Positions 26,201-34,824 of a stretch of 64,000 nucleotides of DNA are shown in pieces. The translations under genes and the position numbers were made by a program. Numbering within the stretch: the first letter of the stretch is position 1; every line of letters starts with the position of its first letter. The DNA is taken from the NCBI GenBank assembly GCA_017468435.1, contig JAFUIP010000003.1:120640-184639 (forward strand), read 5' to 3'. The notes under the pieces were generated by a model that was not told the DNA's origin, searched no databases, and saw only the letters and a program-made list of their open reading frames with translations. The DNA comes from Bacteroidales bacterium (lineage in GTDB: Bacteria > Bacteroidota > Bacteroidia > Bacteroidales > UBA1402).

Positions 26201-28557
26201 ACCACGCATTCCAATTCAACCAGAAGAACTTCACTATTGGTGCTTTGGAATTCACCGAAAACCAATTCATCGAATATGGTGGTAAGCAGTTCATCAACTT
26301 CTCTAATGCTGCTCCTGCTGCCGGTACCGACTCTATCATGCACATCAACTTCTCTAACAATACTTTGTACGGATTCTCAGGTAACGGCTGGTGGAACAAT
26401 GCTGCTCAGTATCGTAACTTCATCGAATTCACCTGTGGTAGCAAGTATGGTTGGAAGGGTGCTGAAATCGACATCAACAACAACTTGTTCTACGAATTGA
26501 ACCACACTTGCGATTCACTTGGTATTGCTAACCGTTTGGCTTTGGGTACCGATGGTACTAACGAAACCTACAAGGTTAACGTATTGAACAACGTATTCTA
26601 TCCTGACACCATGATGGTACAGGTTGAATTGGGTAAGACCATGGAATCTTGCAACTTGCCTATCTTCGACAACGAAAACATCAAGGCTAACCGCAACGAT
26701 TTGTATTTGGCTGCTCTCGGTTTGACTCCTGAAACTATTTGGTACAAGGGTGAAGCTTTGGCTATTCCTCACACCTCTCCTTTGATGAAGGCTGGTGTTG
26801 ACGGTACCTATGTTGGTGCTAAGGCTAACTACGTGAAGGATGTTGATGGTATTCCTACCGTTGCTTACATCACCACCGACCAAGTTATGGGCGAAGGTGC
26901 TGCTGCAACTACCAACGATCCTATCTACAACTACTTGAACGAAGGTTATGACTTCAACATGGTATTGGTTGTAGTAAGCGACGACAAGAAGGCTGACGTT
27001 TCTGCCGACATCGATTTGAGCAAGTACGATGCAGCTATCATCGCTGAACAATTCGCCGGTGATGCTGCTGCATTGATGCCTGATGGTCCTTTGGCTATCA
27101 ACAAGCTCACTATTCCTACCATCTATAACAAGACTTATGCATTCAAGAGCAAACGTGCTTTGGCCAATGGTGGTTCTGCTACTGGTGCTGACGCCAATGT
27201 TGCTTCTATCGTAGTAGCTAAGGAAAACCAGGCTTGGGGCTTGTTCGACGGTATCGAATTCACTACTGACACTATCGTTATCTTCAAGGAATTGACCGAT
27301 GATAATGGTGTTGTTGGTGGCGAAAAGTCTGTTAAGGGTATCAACTACATCAAGGGTATCGACAACTTGGTAGCTGGTAAGTTGGCTGATCCTGCTATTG
27401 CTGACGTTTCTGCTGTAAGCGCTTGTATCAACTATGTACCTGCCGGTACTGTTATCGCTTCTGAAACTACTGTTGCTCCTATGTTCATCTTCGGTATGAA
27501 CTCTGGTGCTATCTGCGCTAACGGTGGTGAAAACATCACTGAAGACGGTTTGAAGTTGTGGAAGAACGCTTTGAATACCTTGCTGGGCAACATCGACGAA
27601 ACTCCTCGCAACTTGGTAGGTTTGAAGAAGGTTGCTTATGTAACCAAGTCTGTTGCTGACATGGTAGAAGGTGCTGCTGATCCTGTATTGGCTGCTATCT
27701 CTGAAGATCAAACTTTGAACGTTGTTGAAATCGTTAGCGATGGTTCTATCGGTAGCGTAAACGTTGAAGGTTACGATGCTATCATTATCCAAGAAGCTAT
27801 GGGTGGTGGTGACAAGGTATTGACTCCTGACGGTGAATTGGCATTGGCTAATTTGGCTGCTCCTACTATCTATAACAAGATGTATGCATTCAAGGATGGT
27901 CGTGCTCTTACTAACGTTGGCAAGGCTGCTACCGGTAAGGAAGCTGGCGAAACCGTATTGACTATCACCAAGACCAAGAACTCTAACTTGTTCGAAGGCG
28001 TATTCGATGAAGGTGCTAAGGAAGCTGCTATGTTCGTAGGTACTACCAACGACAAGGGTGCTGAAGGTACTAAGGCTTTGAACTACGCTGCCGGTATTGA
28101 AAATGCTGGTGTTCAGTTGGCCGTTCCTACTGGTGTTGAAGCTCCATTGTTCATCAACTACATCAAGGCTGGTGAAATCTTGGGTGACGCTACTTTGAAG
28201 ACCAACGTTCTGACCATGGGTATGAACTACGGTGCTTTGAGCAAACCTGGTAACGTAACTGAAGCTAACATCCAATTGTGGAAGAACGCTCTCGCTATCA
28301 TGTTGAGCGGCGAAATCACCATCGAAGATCTGCCTGTAGCATTGGATGCTCCTGTAGTATTGAACAAGGTATTCGCTAACAACGGTGTTGTTTATGTAAA
28401 TGCTGCTGAAGCTGCTGTAATCAATGTTTACAGTGTAACTGGTAGCCTCGTTAAGAGCGTTGAAGTTAAGGAAGGTCTTAACAGCATCAACGGTTTGAGC
28501 GCTGGTCAGGTTTACATGATCCGTTGCAACGACGAAGTTTCTAAGGTTATCCTTTAA
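23203..28557 (+). CDS. Very large T9SS-secreted multidomain beta-helix surface protein
   Basis: The product is about 1784 aa; an ATG two codons earlier (23197) is also possible. A signal peptide (MKKFFKNCAMFLALGAMSLSLNAQ) is followed by modules that mostly occur twice: a carbohydrate-binding-like beta sandwich (about 30-185 and 310-455, each with ...G(M/L)P.GDY.V), a helical linker (about 195-305), a right-handed beta-helix rich in Asn ladders (DUF4957/DUF5123-like, about 480-820 and 855-1210), and a Rossmann-like domain ending in ...PTIYNK.YAFK..RAL (about 1215-1465 and 1470-1705). The last 70 residues (...INVYSVTGSLVKSVEVKEGLNSIN...VYMIRCNDEVSKVIL) are a type A T9SS sorting domain, so it should be carried out by the T9SS and anchored on the cell surface. 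Codon use is strikingly biased (GCT, GGT, AAC, GAA), pointing to high expression. No catalytic residues were identified. Polysaccharide binding is a guess. Confidence 0.85.
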   Translation: MKKFFKNCAMFLALGAMSLSLNAQVAGDDLTSRFQDPAFAQDTTYWKATFGEWSGFPEGWTIGTASGEFGFEGTFLKATSSKKFGNFEVSQTVEGMPLGDYEVSGTIFFEETGNYGKGALYLYANNDNKKVGNSSANGGASVTVKTRIADGKLTVKFAHDKNYRNTTVGVGNLKVIYKGAPKLAPTLATAETFAPQKMLAEYSARYTTAIDAAKAHSGSLDQQYIELCTELEALNAVAQGSIDDFAAYAAAIAKAEAFVAASTIADKAAIEATIAEHKANYEAAAQSPAAQGWVAALNLAVGQFDATYFVVNPSFTDGLNGWTLDTVAKNANSPIVVEYVADQKGIKNAIYLHNTLMEKQAFKKVELTQTVTGLPNGDYYVSAKAWKNEDGNYTKGTITLFANAKSGKFGNSTADACGTAKVKVRVTDGTLTLKISETDSRNGELMFGEITLNYVGFESWAKVSGSTATASCIEELVDAMKSTDYDSEDITIELTSGSEYILGNTAPEFNAPYKNLTFKSTAGAKVAGRLTPMLIKAESLTFDGITFIAHPDGTAENQTSINFPKQGGDTGDSIKVLTIKNCTFQDLGKEQIIAHRGNDFKQVIETIIFTNNTINNYGVSQADGGNHPFQINKGCTNNFIMTENVFNNWAGKQFLNFGNMSTIVGSDSIIHITVENNVFNGWDNYSVNHEASQTKDSRNAHNFIEFSNNMSKGVIMNINNNLFYHNMIDSTEYPVSALINFTKDMTDAYAANSEISIVGNLLIPDSVAALNTSGPTYEEVNVLPTNVKDFVAKFKSFARENKFQKDFPEFVYVAGEKMLTSHPMYTAGKDGKYIGLPTMYYDFAATATGATVSTADGLIQAMGYTFEGVEHPVITMLDCTDEGGVYNVGTGYKKMGANANLTIKAAAGATPVVSGTLAGANYNMESLTIEGLKFIAGGNPIQMMNGNDRIEVLTVKNCTFEQFGAEQIGLFRAGNGYLGKFVFEGNIVSEYGYGKQDGGNHAFQFNQKNFTIGALEFTENQFIEYGGKQFINFSNAAPAAGTDSIMHINFSNNTLYGFSGNGWWNNAAQYRNFIEFTCGSKYGWKGAEIDINNNLFYELNHTCDSLGIANRLALGTDGTNETYKVNVLNNVFYPDTMMVQVELGKTMESCNLPIFDNENIKANRNDLYLAALGLTPETIWYKGEALAIPHTSPLMKAGVDGTYVGAKANYVKDVDGIPTVAYITTDQVMGEGAAATTNDPIYNYLNEGYDFNMVLVVVSDDKKADVSADIDLSKYDAAIIAEQFAGDAAALMPDGPLAINKLTIPTIYNKTYAFKSKRALANGGSATGADANVASIVVAKENQAWGLFDGIEFTTDTIVIFKELTDDNGVVGGEKSVKGINYIKGIDNLVAGKLADPAIADVSAVSACINYVPAGTVIASETTVAPMFIFGMNSGAICANGGENITEDGLKLWKNALNTLLGNIDETPRNLVGLKKVAYVTKSVADMVEGAADPVLAAISEDQTLNVVEIVSDGSIGSVNVEGYDAIIIQEAMGGGDKVLTPDGELALANLAAPTIYNKMYAFKDGRALTNVGKAATGKEAGETVLTITKTKNSNLFEGVFDEGAKEAAMFVGTTNDKGAEGTKALNYAAGIENAGVQLAVPTGVEAPLFINYIKAGEILGDATLKTNVLTMGMNYGALSKPGNVTEANIQLWKNALAIMLSGEITIEDLPVALDAPVVLNKVFANNGVVYVNAAEAAVINVYSVTGSLVKSVEVKEGLNSINGLSAGQVYMIRCNDEVSKVIL

Positions 28558-28572
28558 TCTTCTGAATAGCTA

Positions 28573-28597
28573 GCTTGCAGGCCTGCGGCCTGCAAGC
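28573..28597. other. Perfect 10-bp stem hairpin
   Basis: GCTTGCAGGC (28573-28582), a 5-base loop and its exact complement (28588-28597) lie just before the main terminator of the cargo gene. They may shield the mRNA 3' end. Confidence 0.8.
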
Positions 28598-28606
28598 CAA
28601 ACATAA

Positions 28607-28644
28607 AGAGAGCCTCGGGCGAATGCCCGAGGCTCTCTTCTTTT
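28607..28644 (+). terminator. Strong rho-independent terminator of the cargo gene
   Basis: A perfect 14-bp GC-rich stem (28607-28620 with 28625-28638) with a GAAT loop is followed by TCTTTT. The remainder of the gap up to 28736 shows nothing else. Confidence 0.9.
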
Positions 28645-28736
28645 AAAGGCTTGTTATCGTTGCAAAATCCAACCTTGTCTTCGATATTAGGGCTGTATTT
28701 TATCAACGCTAACAAGCCTTTTGCTAAACTTTACGC

Positions 28737-29306
28737 TTATCTGAATCGCTCCTTGATGAGTGGCAGCAAGACTTTGCGTATCACTTTGTCGTTGAGTTGA
28801 TGTTCGCCTTCGAAACGAATGGCGTTGGGATAATATTTGCGAAAAACATCGTAAGTATTCACCACTTTGTCGTTGATGCCGAACAGGCCTATGCAGTTTT
28901 CTTTGTCGAAAGCGGTGATGCCTTTGAATTGCAGGCGTTCCATCTGCGCATACTCGTGCATGGTATCTTTGGTTACACGAAACTCTTTGGCATTGTCTCT
29001 GCGGCGATTGTGATATTTGTGCACGCCCGTCTTGAGCGAGCCCATCTTAGACATATTGAAGGCGGGATTCACACAGATACGACGATAACCGAACATCTGC
29101 TGGGCATACATGCCACCCATACTGGTACCAATGATAAGGTCGGGTTGCTCCTTTTCGCATAATTCGCGCAGCATGGGCAAAGCCTCGGCCGGCGACATGG
29201 GAATATCAGGGGCAATAATTTCGTCTTCGGGCAAAGCATTGCGCAGTGTCTCCACCGTGCCGCTACTGCCTGATGAGGCGAATCCATGGAAATACAAAAT
29301 CTTCAT
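28737..29306 (-). CDS. YqiA/YcfP-type alpha/beta-hydrolase
   Basis: The 189-aa product starts at the ATG at 29306, giving MKILYFHGFASSGSSGT, the oxyanion-hole strand of the YqiA/YcfP esterase family. The nucleophile elbow is GTSMGG (Ser within ...LIIGTSMGGMYAQ). The late acid and His are in ...LFGINDKVV... and ...FEGEHQLND. It is cytoplasmic, since no signal is seen. It is the last gene of the minus-strand run with the pectin genes, 17 bp after another hydrolase. The substrate is unknown; an intracellular ester is the default inference. Confidence 0.8.
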   Translation of the reverse strand: MKILYFHGFASSGSSGTVETLRNALPEDEIIAPDIPMSPAEALPMLRELCEKEQPDLIIGTSMGGMYAQQMFGYRRICVNPAFNMSKMGSLKTGVHKYHNRRRDNAKEFRVTKDTMHEYAQMERLQFKGITAFDKENCIGLFGINDKVVNTYDVFRKYYPNAIRFEGEHQLNDKVIRKVLLPLIKERFR

Positions 29307-29323
29307 AGAAAAACACAAAACAA

Positions 29324-30289
29324 TCAATACATATACTTCGATACAAAAGCATCGACACGACGGGTATATTCCTGCGGATACTTATTGTACGAAACGGCAT
29401 GACCGGCTTTGGGAACCAACCACAATTCCTTGGGCTCGCTCTTTGCCTCGTACAAAGGATACACCATGGCCGTGGGCACGAAATCATCTTTATCGCCGTG
29501 AATGAACATCATAGGCAAATCGCACTTGGCCACCTGCTTCAAGGCAGAAGCTTCCTTAAAACCCCAGCCATGTATCAGGCGACACCAAAAATCGGACATA
29601 TACAAAATGGGGAAAGGTGGCAAGCCAAAACGAGATTTCAGTTCATGGGCAAATTCGTCCCAAACGCTGGTGTAGCCACAATCGTCCACGAAACACTTAA
29701 CGTAGGGAGCTTGCGGTTCGCCTGAAACCATCATCGTGGTGGCACCACCCATGGAAATACCGTGCAGCACCATTTGCGTAGCCAAAGAATCGCCCTTAAA
29801 CATATCGTTGGCCAAATCCATCCATTGCAACACATCGAAGCGGTCGAGCCAACCCATGCGGATATGCGAGCCTTTGCTTTTTCCGTGCGCGTAGGCATCA
29901 GGCAGCAAGATATTGAAGCCCAAATCGTGATGATACATGTAACCCAAGCGCATCATGCCCCAAAGACAATCGGTGTAGCCATGCAAGATGACAGCCGTTT
30001 TATTGGTAGGCACAGCAGCCGGCACATACTTGGCATGCAGGCGTTCGCCACCGGAGGCATAGATAAAGGTATCTCTCAGCGCGCTGCAAGCCTGAATGCT
30101 ATCCAACCAAAACGACTGCGTGGGATGATCTTTGCGAAAACTTGCCTCAGCTTTAGCCTCATTACGACGGTCGTCGCCCAAATGCTTGTTCAAAGCGTAG
30201 GGCAACAAGACCATCGAAAAGGCTATACAAAGCAACAGCGCCCCAAGGACGCCGTAGCCGATGATTTTTTTACAATTCCAATTGCGCAT
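29324..30289 (-). CDS. Membrane-anchored alpha/beta-hydrolase
   Basis: The 321-aa protein has an N-terminal transmembrane anchor (about 8-30), then an alpha/beta-hydrolase fold with AVILHGYTDCLWGM, the nucleophile elbow HGISMGGATT, the Asp region MFIHGDKDDFVP and the catalytic His in PKAGHAVS. It resembles the S9/BAAT-like serine hydrolases common in Bacteroidota. Its start overlaps the end of the upstream polygalacturonase gene by 20 bp, so it is translationally coupled to pectin breakdown. Removing acetyl or methyl groups from pectin fragments in the periplasm would fit but is inference. Confidence 0.78.
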   Translation of the reverse strand: MRNWNCKKIIGYGVLGALLLCIAFSMVLLPYALNKHLGDDRRNEAKAEASFRKDHPTQSFWLDSIQACSALRDTFIYASGGERLHAKYVPAAVPTNKTAVILHGYTDCLWGMMRLGYMYHHDLGFNILLPDAYAHGKSKGSHIRMGWLDRFDVLQWMDLANDMFKGDSLATQMVLHGISMGGATTMMVSGEPQAPYVKCFVDDCGYTSVWDEFAHELKSRFGLPPFPILYMSDFWCRLIHGWGFKEASALKQVAKCDLPMMFIHGDKDDFVPTAMVYPLYEAKSEPKELWLVPKAGHAVSYNKYPQEYTRRVDAFVSKYMY

Positions 30290-31805
30290 CTTTCAGTTCG
30301 TAATGAGTTTTCTTTCCTTCGTGATGATTAATCTTGGTTTTCACGAATTTCACTCGTTTACCATTATTGATTTCAACCACCGTATCTGGAGAATGCACAT
30401 TCACCTTTTTCAATGTAATGCCATCCACATCGTAGAGACTTATCAGTCGCAAGGAATTATCAACCTGAACATTTTCTATGCGGACATCGCTGAGCGGGCT
30501 TTCAGGAATACCTTTAGCCTTGATAAAATACTTGCAAGATTCCACGTAAATGTCGCGGGCAACGATATTGCGATAGAAAGGCGTGAGCGGCGTCATTTCC
30601 AAAGCGGGGAAACGAATGGCCAAATCGCCTACATAAGCCTTGCTTCCCAACATATCCCAGTTGAAAGCATCGCCACGCAAAATCATGCGTACACGTTCGT
30701 AAGTAATATTTTCGCCACCGCCACCGCGATTTCGGCGCGTCTTGAAGCGGATACCCGAACCCGTGCCGTTGAACACGCAATCGTGCAAATACAGGTTGCG
30801 GATGACACCGGCCGTTTCGCTACCACAGGTGATACCACCGTGACCTTGCTCGGCCAGACAATAACGAACCACCACATTTTCGGTAGGCTTGTTCACGCGC
30901 AAACCATCTTCGGCACGACCCGCCTTCATGGTGAAACAATCGTCGCCACAACTGAGCGTACAATATTCGATAAGCACGTTTCGGGTAGATTCAATGTCTA
31001 TACCGTCGCCGCGGGGAATGCCCACAGAATGCACCGTGATACCACGGATAATGACGCCGTCGCAATACACGGGCACCACGTTCCACATGGGCGTGCGTTC
31101 CAAGGTAATGCCTTCGATAAGCACATTCTTACAATCGGTAGGCGACACGAAAGTGGGCAGAAAGACGCCCTGGCCCTGCTGGTTGTCGAACACGCGCGAC
31201 CCGACAGGCGACTCGGCATCGATAAGTTTTTCGATAACACCACCCTTCTTTTCGCTGCGCAGAATTTCGCAATTACGTTCCGGACCCACAATTTTACCTT
31301 TACCGGTAAGGGCGATGTTTTCTTGCTGATAAGCATAGATGCAAGCACCCATGGAATACACTTCCACCCCTTCGCAACGGGTAAAAACGGCAGGCAGATA
31401 ATCTTTGATATCTCCGCTAAAATGGATCTCGGCGCCTTCTTCCAAATGCAGATTCACATTGCTCTTCAGATGGATACGGCCACTCTTCCAGATACCCTGC
31501 GGCACAATTACCTTACCACCGCCCTGAGCCGACATATCGTCGATAGCCTGCTGGATTTGTTTGGTGACCAATTGCGAAGCGTCCAAGTTCAAGTCTTTCA
31601 GATTGATGCTGCGATCGGGAATCTTGGGAGCCTGCAACTGAGGCATACTGAAAGGAGCCTTGATGGGCGCGATATCTGCAGGCAGACAGGTGGCGCCTAC
31701 CTCGGAAATTTCGGGCACAATGGCAGCAAGATCTTTCTCTGCTTGACAAGCAAACAGAGACAGGCAAAGCACAGAGGCCAAAGCAAAACGAATACTCTTC
31801 ATCAT
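30270..31805 (-). CDS. GH28 polygalacturonase-family lipoprotein
   Basis: The 511-aa protein starts with a lipoprotein signal (lipobox LFAC at about residue 20). It contains the right-handed beta-helix of GH28 with the active-site series RGDGIDIES, CGDDCFTMKAG (the Asp pair), GHGGITCGSE (the His) and GIRFKTRRNRGG. GH28 enzymes hydrolyse alpha-1,4 galacturonan or rhamnogalacturonan linkages. The lipid anchor puts it on the periplasmic or outer face of a membrane. Its start overlaps the stop of a second GH28 gene by four bases (ATGA). Whether it attacks homogalacturonan or rhamnogalacturonan cannot be told. Confidence 0.92.
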   Translation of the reverse strand: MMKSIRFALASVLCLSLFACQAEKDLAAIVPEISEVGATCLPADIAPIKAPFSMPQLQAPKIPDRSINLKDLNLDASQLVTKQIQQAIDDMSAQGGGKVIVPQGIWKSGRIHLKSNVNLHLEEGAEIHFSGDIKDYLPAVFTRCEGVEVYSMGACIYAYQQENIALTGKGKIVGPERNCEILRSEKKGGVIEKLIDAESPVGSRVFDNQQGQGVFLPTFVSPTDCKNVLIEGITLERTPMWNVVPVYCDGVIIRGITVHSVGIPRGDGIDIESTRNVLIEYCTLSCGDDCFTMKAGRAEDGLRVNKPTENVVVRYCLAEQGHGGITCGSETAGVIRNLYLHDCVFNGTGSGIRFKTRRNRGGGGENITYERVRMILRGDAFNWDMLGSKAYVGDLAIRFPALEMTPLTPFYRNIVARDIYVESCKYFIKAKGIPESPLSDVRIENVQVDNSLRLISLYDVDGITLKKVNVHSPDTVVEINNGKRVKFVKTKINHHEGKKTHYELKDAQLEL

Positions 31806-33229
31806 TTCTTAGAAGCTTTTTGTGCCTTCAGTTCTTTCAATTTCTTGCCATTGATCTTGACATTGTCGAGCGATACGCTGCCCACCAAGCCGGCCATGAA
31901 GTTACCCTTGGAAGTAACACCGTTGAAGTTACAATCTTTCAGGTTGATGTTGTCGATATTGGTAACATTGTCCAAACCATGCAAGTAGATACCGTACTGA
32001 GATTTCTGGCAATTGATGTTTTCCAAATACACATTGCGCACGATGGGATCGAAAGCGCGGTTGCAATTTTCCTTGGGTTCATAAGCCAAATTGATACGAA
32101 CCACGGCTTCGCGACACTCACCCACTTCGATATTGCGCACGTAGATATTCTCGATAATACCGCCGCGGCAGTTAGAGGTTTTGATACGCACCACGCGATC
32201 CAGATTGGGAGAATCCATGGTACAATCTTCTACGAACAAGTTGCGATAACCGCCCGAAATTTCAGAACCGATAACAATACCTCCGTGACCATCGGCCATG
32301 TGGCAACGACGAACCACGATGTTTTCGCTGGGAACATTCCACTTACGGCCATCGGCATTACGTCCGCTCTTGATGGCGATACAGTCGTCGCCCGTGTCGA
32401 AAACGCAATCTTCGATAAGCACATTCTTGCAAGATTCGGGGTCGCAGCCGTCGCCGTTAGGACCATGGTTGCGCACGGTAACACCGCGTACAATGAGGTC
32501 GTCGCAGAAAAGCGGATGAATCACCCAGAAAGGAGAATTGAGCAAGGTAACGTCTTCGATAAGCACCGTGTTGCAACGATAGAAGTTCACGAACTGAGGA
32601 CGCATGTAGTTATCGGGCGTAAAAGTACGCTGATGCAAAGGCAATTGTTCTTCGCCCCAACGCAAGAGTTGCAAACGGGGAGCCAACTTTTCGGGCGTAG
32701 ATCTACGTTCGCGAGCCTGTATATGCCACCAACGGTCGGGAGCGCCTTGAGCATCGAGCACACCCTTACCGGTAAGAGCGATGTTGGTTTCGCCATAAGC
32801 ATAGATAAGCGGATGCGTGTTGTTGCAATCCACACCTTCCCAACGAGTGGGCACAGCGGGGAAATAATACTCAGGCTCGGTGGTAAATCTCAGCACGGCG
32901 CCGTCTTGGAAGTGCAAGCGAACGTTGCTCTTCATAGTGATAGGACCCGTGTAGAAAGTATCGGCAGGAACCACTACCGTACCTCCGCCCTGCTGGTTCA
33001 TGGCCAGAATAGCCAAATTGATGGCATCGTGAGCCAATGCCTGCGGATTGTTGGCCACGGCGCCAAAGTCCACGATAGACACCTGGCGTTCGGGGAAGCT
33101 TACCTTTTTAATATTATTGACGATTTCGTCTGCCTGCGACCAAGGATCCGTCTGAGCCTCTGCCTGAGCCGACAAAGACATTGGCATCAACAAAGCCGCA
33201 CAAGCCAATAAAAGAAGATTCTTTCTCAT
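31802..33229 (-). CDS. GH28 polygalacturonase-family secreted protein
   Basis: The 475-aa protein has a cleavable signal peptide (MRKNLLLLACAALLMPMSLSAQ) and a GH28 beta-helix with GPNGDGCDPES, TGDDCIAIKSG, GHGGIVIGSE and VRIKTSNCRGG, the complete catalytic set. It is a paralogue of the neighbouring lipoprotein GH28 but probably soluble in the periplasm. It sits 28 bp after uxaA and is coupled to the next GH28 by an ATGA overlap, so depolymerisation and galacturonate catabolism are co-expressed. There is no T9SS sorting domain. Confidence 0.92.
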   Translation of the reverse strand: MRKNLLLLACAALLMPMSLSAQAEAQTDPWSQADEIVNNIKKVSFPERQVSIVDFGAVANNPQALAHDAINLAILAMNQQGGGTVVVPADTFYTGPITMKSNVRLHFQDGAVLRFTTEPEYYFPAVPTRWEGVDCNNTHPLIYAYGETNIALTGKGVLDAQGAPDRWWHIQARERRSTPEKLAPRLQLLRWGEEQLPLHQRTFTPDNYMRPQFVNFYRCNTVLIEDVTLLNSPFWVIHPLFCDDLIVRGVTVRNHGPNGDGCDPESCKNVLIEDCVFDTGDDCIAIKSGRNADGRKWNVPSENIVVRRCHMADGHGGIVIGSEISGGYRNLFVEDCTMDSPNLDRVVRIKTSNCRGGIIENIYVRNIEVGECREAVVRINLAYEPKENCNRAFDPIVRNVYLENINCQKSQYGIYLHGLDNVTNIDNINLKDCNFNGVTSKGNFMAGLVGSVSLDNVKINGKKLKELKAQKASKK

Positions 33230-33257
33230 AAATAGTTCTTATAAAGTTAAAATTCGC

Positions 33258-34748
33258 TTACAATGTTACACCGGTTTTGAAAATGGCGATTTCGCGATAG
33301 CCTTTCTTTTCGTTGTTCACTTCCTCGCCGGAAGCCACCTTCAAAAGATAGTCCACGAATCGGGCATGAACACTTTCCATAGTTTCGTCTTCTACCAGAA
33401 CGCCGGCATTGAAATCAATCCAAGTGGGTTTGTTCTTGGCCAGGTTGGAGTTGGTAGAAACCTTCATGGTAGGAACGAAAGTGCCAAATGGCGTACCACG
33501 ACCGGTGGTGAACAACACAATCTGACAACCTGCAGCAGCCAAAGCCGTAGAAGCCACCAAGTCGTTGCCGGGAGCTTCGAGCAAGTTCAAGCCGGTCTTC
33601 TGGATGCGGTCGCCATAACGGAGCACGGCACGCACGATAGACTTACCACATTTCTGGGTACAGCCCAAAGCCTTTTCTTCGAGGGTAGAAATACCGCCGG
33701 CCTTGTTACCGGGAGAAGGATTTTCGCCCACAGGTTCGCCATGCGACAAGAAATACTGCTTGAAATCGTTGATAAGGCTGACCGTTTCTTCGAAGCGTTC
33801 GCGGTTTTCGCAGCGGTTCATCAAAATGGTTTCGGCACCGAACATTTCGGGCACTTCGGTGAGCACGCTGGTACCACCCTGGCTTACGATGAAATCGGAG
33901 AGAACACCCAGCAAAGGATTGGCCGTGATGCCTGAGAAACCGTCCGAGCCACCACACTTCAAACCGATTTTCAGCTTGCTGATGGGAACGTCCACGCGCT
34001 TGTCTTCTTTGGCCAAAGCATACAATTCGCGAGCAATGCCGAGTCCGGTGGGCACTTCGTCGCCGGGCACCTGCTGAGCCACCATGAAACGAACGCGTTC
34101 TTCGTCAAATTCGCCGCAGAATTCGCGGAATACATCAGGCTGGTTGTTTTCACAACCCAAACCCACTACCAAAATAGCACCGGCATTGGGATGATGTACC
34201 ATGTTGCGCAACACCTTCTTGGTATTTTCGTGGTCTTCGCCCAACTGAGAGCAACCATAATTGTGAGGGAAAGCCACGATAGCATCCACGCCTTCGCCCT
34301 TAGTTTCGGCACGCAAAGCTTCGGCAATCTGGTTAACGATACCATTCACACAACCCACGGTAGGGATGATCCAAATTTCGTTACGGATACCTACGTCGCC
34401 ATTCTTGCGCACATAACCCTTGAAAGTCAAGCCCTGATCGGGAGCAGTCACTTCTTCCAACTGAGGATCGTAGGTATATTCCAACAAACCGGCCAAGTTG
34501 GTCTTGATATTCTTGTCGCTCATCCAGGCACCGGCTACTGCATCTTCGATGGCATGACCAATGGGATAACCATATTTGATAACGTCTTCGCCCTTGGCAA
34601 AGTTTTTCAAAGCAAATTTATGACCGGCAGGTACATCTTCCTGCAACACCACTTCTTGACCTTCAACGTTTACCACAGTACCTTTTTTCAATTCGGTAAT
34701 GGCAACAGCCACGTTGTCGGCGGGATTAATTTTCAAATGAGAAATCAT
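33258..34748 (-). CDS. uxaA: Altronate dehydratase
   Basis: The 496-aa enzyme dehydrates D-altronate to 2-keto-3-deoxygluconate, the third step of galacturonate catabolism. The N-terminal SAF domain (to about residue 95) is followed by the UxaA core with ...GYVRKNGDVGIRNEIWIIPTVGCVN, ...AFPHNYGCSQLGEDHENTKKVL, ...VGLGCENNQ and ...GLKCGGSDGFSGITANP, whose cysteines bind iron. Length matches the family. It follows uxaB behind a terminator-like hairpin and leads into the two GH28 genes. Confidence 0.96.
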   Translation of the reverse strand: MISHLKINPADNVAVAITELKKGTVVNVEGQEVVLQEDVPAGHKFALKNFAKGEDVIKYGYPIGHAIEDAVAGAWMSDKNIKTNLAGLLEYTYDPQLEEVTAPDQGLTFKGYVRKNGDVGIRNEIWIIPTVGCVNGIVNQIAEALRAETKGEGVDAIVAFPHNYGCSQLGEDHENTKKVLRNMVHHPNAGAILVVGLGCENNQPDVFREFCGEFDEERVRFMVAQQVPGDEVPTGLGIARELYALAKEDKRVDVPISKLKIGLKCGGSDGFSGITANPLLGVLSDFIVSQGGTSVLTEVPEMFGAETILMNRCENRERFEETVSLINDFKQYFLSHGEPVGENPSPGNKAGGISTLEEKALGCTQKCGKSIVRAVLRYGDRIQKTGLNLLEAPGNDLVASTALAAAGCQIVLFTTGRGTPFGTFVPTMKVSTNSNLAKNKPTWIDFNAGVLVEDETMESVHARFVDYLLKVASGEEVNNEKKGYREIAIFKTGVTL

Positions 34749-34759
34749 AGTCGTATAAG

Positions 34760-34801
34760 GAAAAAAAGAGGAACGTGTGTTCCAGTGCGCGCACGTTCCT
34801 C
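34760..34801 (-). terminator. Terminator/attenuator between uxaB and uxaA
   Basis: A 10-bp stem (34768-34777 with 34792-34801) is followed on the minus strand by seven T (34767-34761). It would lower transcription of uxaA and the GH28 genes relative to uxaB. Confidence 0.8.
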
Positions 34802-34824
34802 GTTAGATGATAGAATTATTTCAA

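Noticed and set aside
26515..28275. 586-residue open frame on the minus strand inside the large cargo gene, and similar ones at 24760-25377 and 25588-26343
   Set aside because: They arise from the extreme codon bias of the sense gene; composition is Ser/Val/Thr monotony without any domain pattern.
31820..33211. 463-residue plus-strand frame opposite a GH28 gene
   Set aside because: Shadow of the polygalacturonase; no promoter or recognisable protein features.
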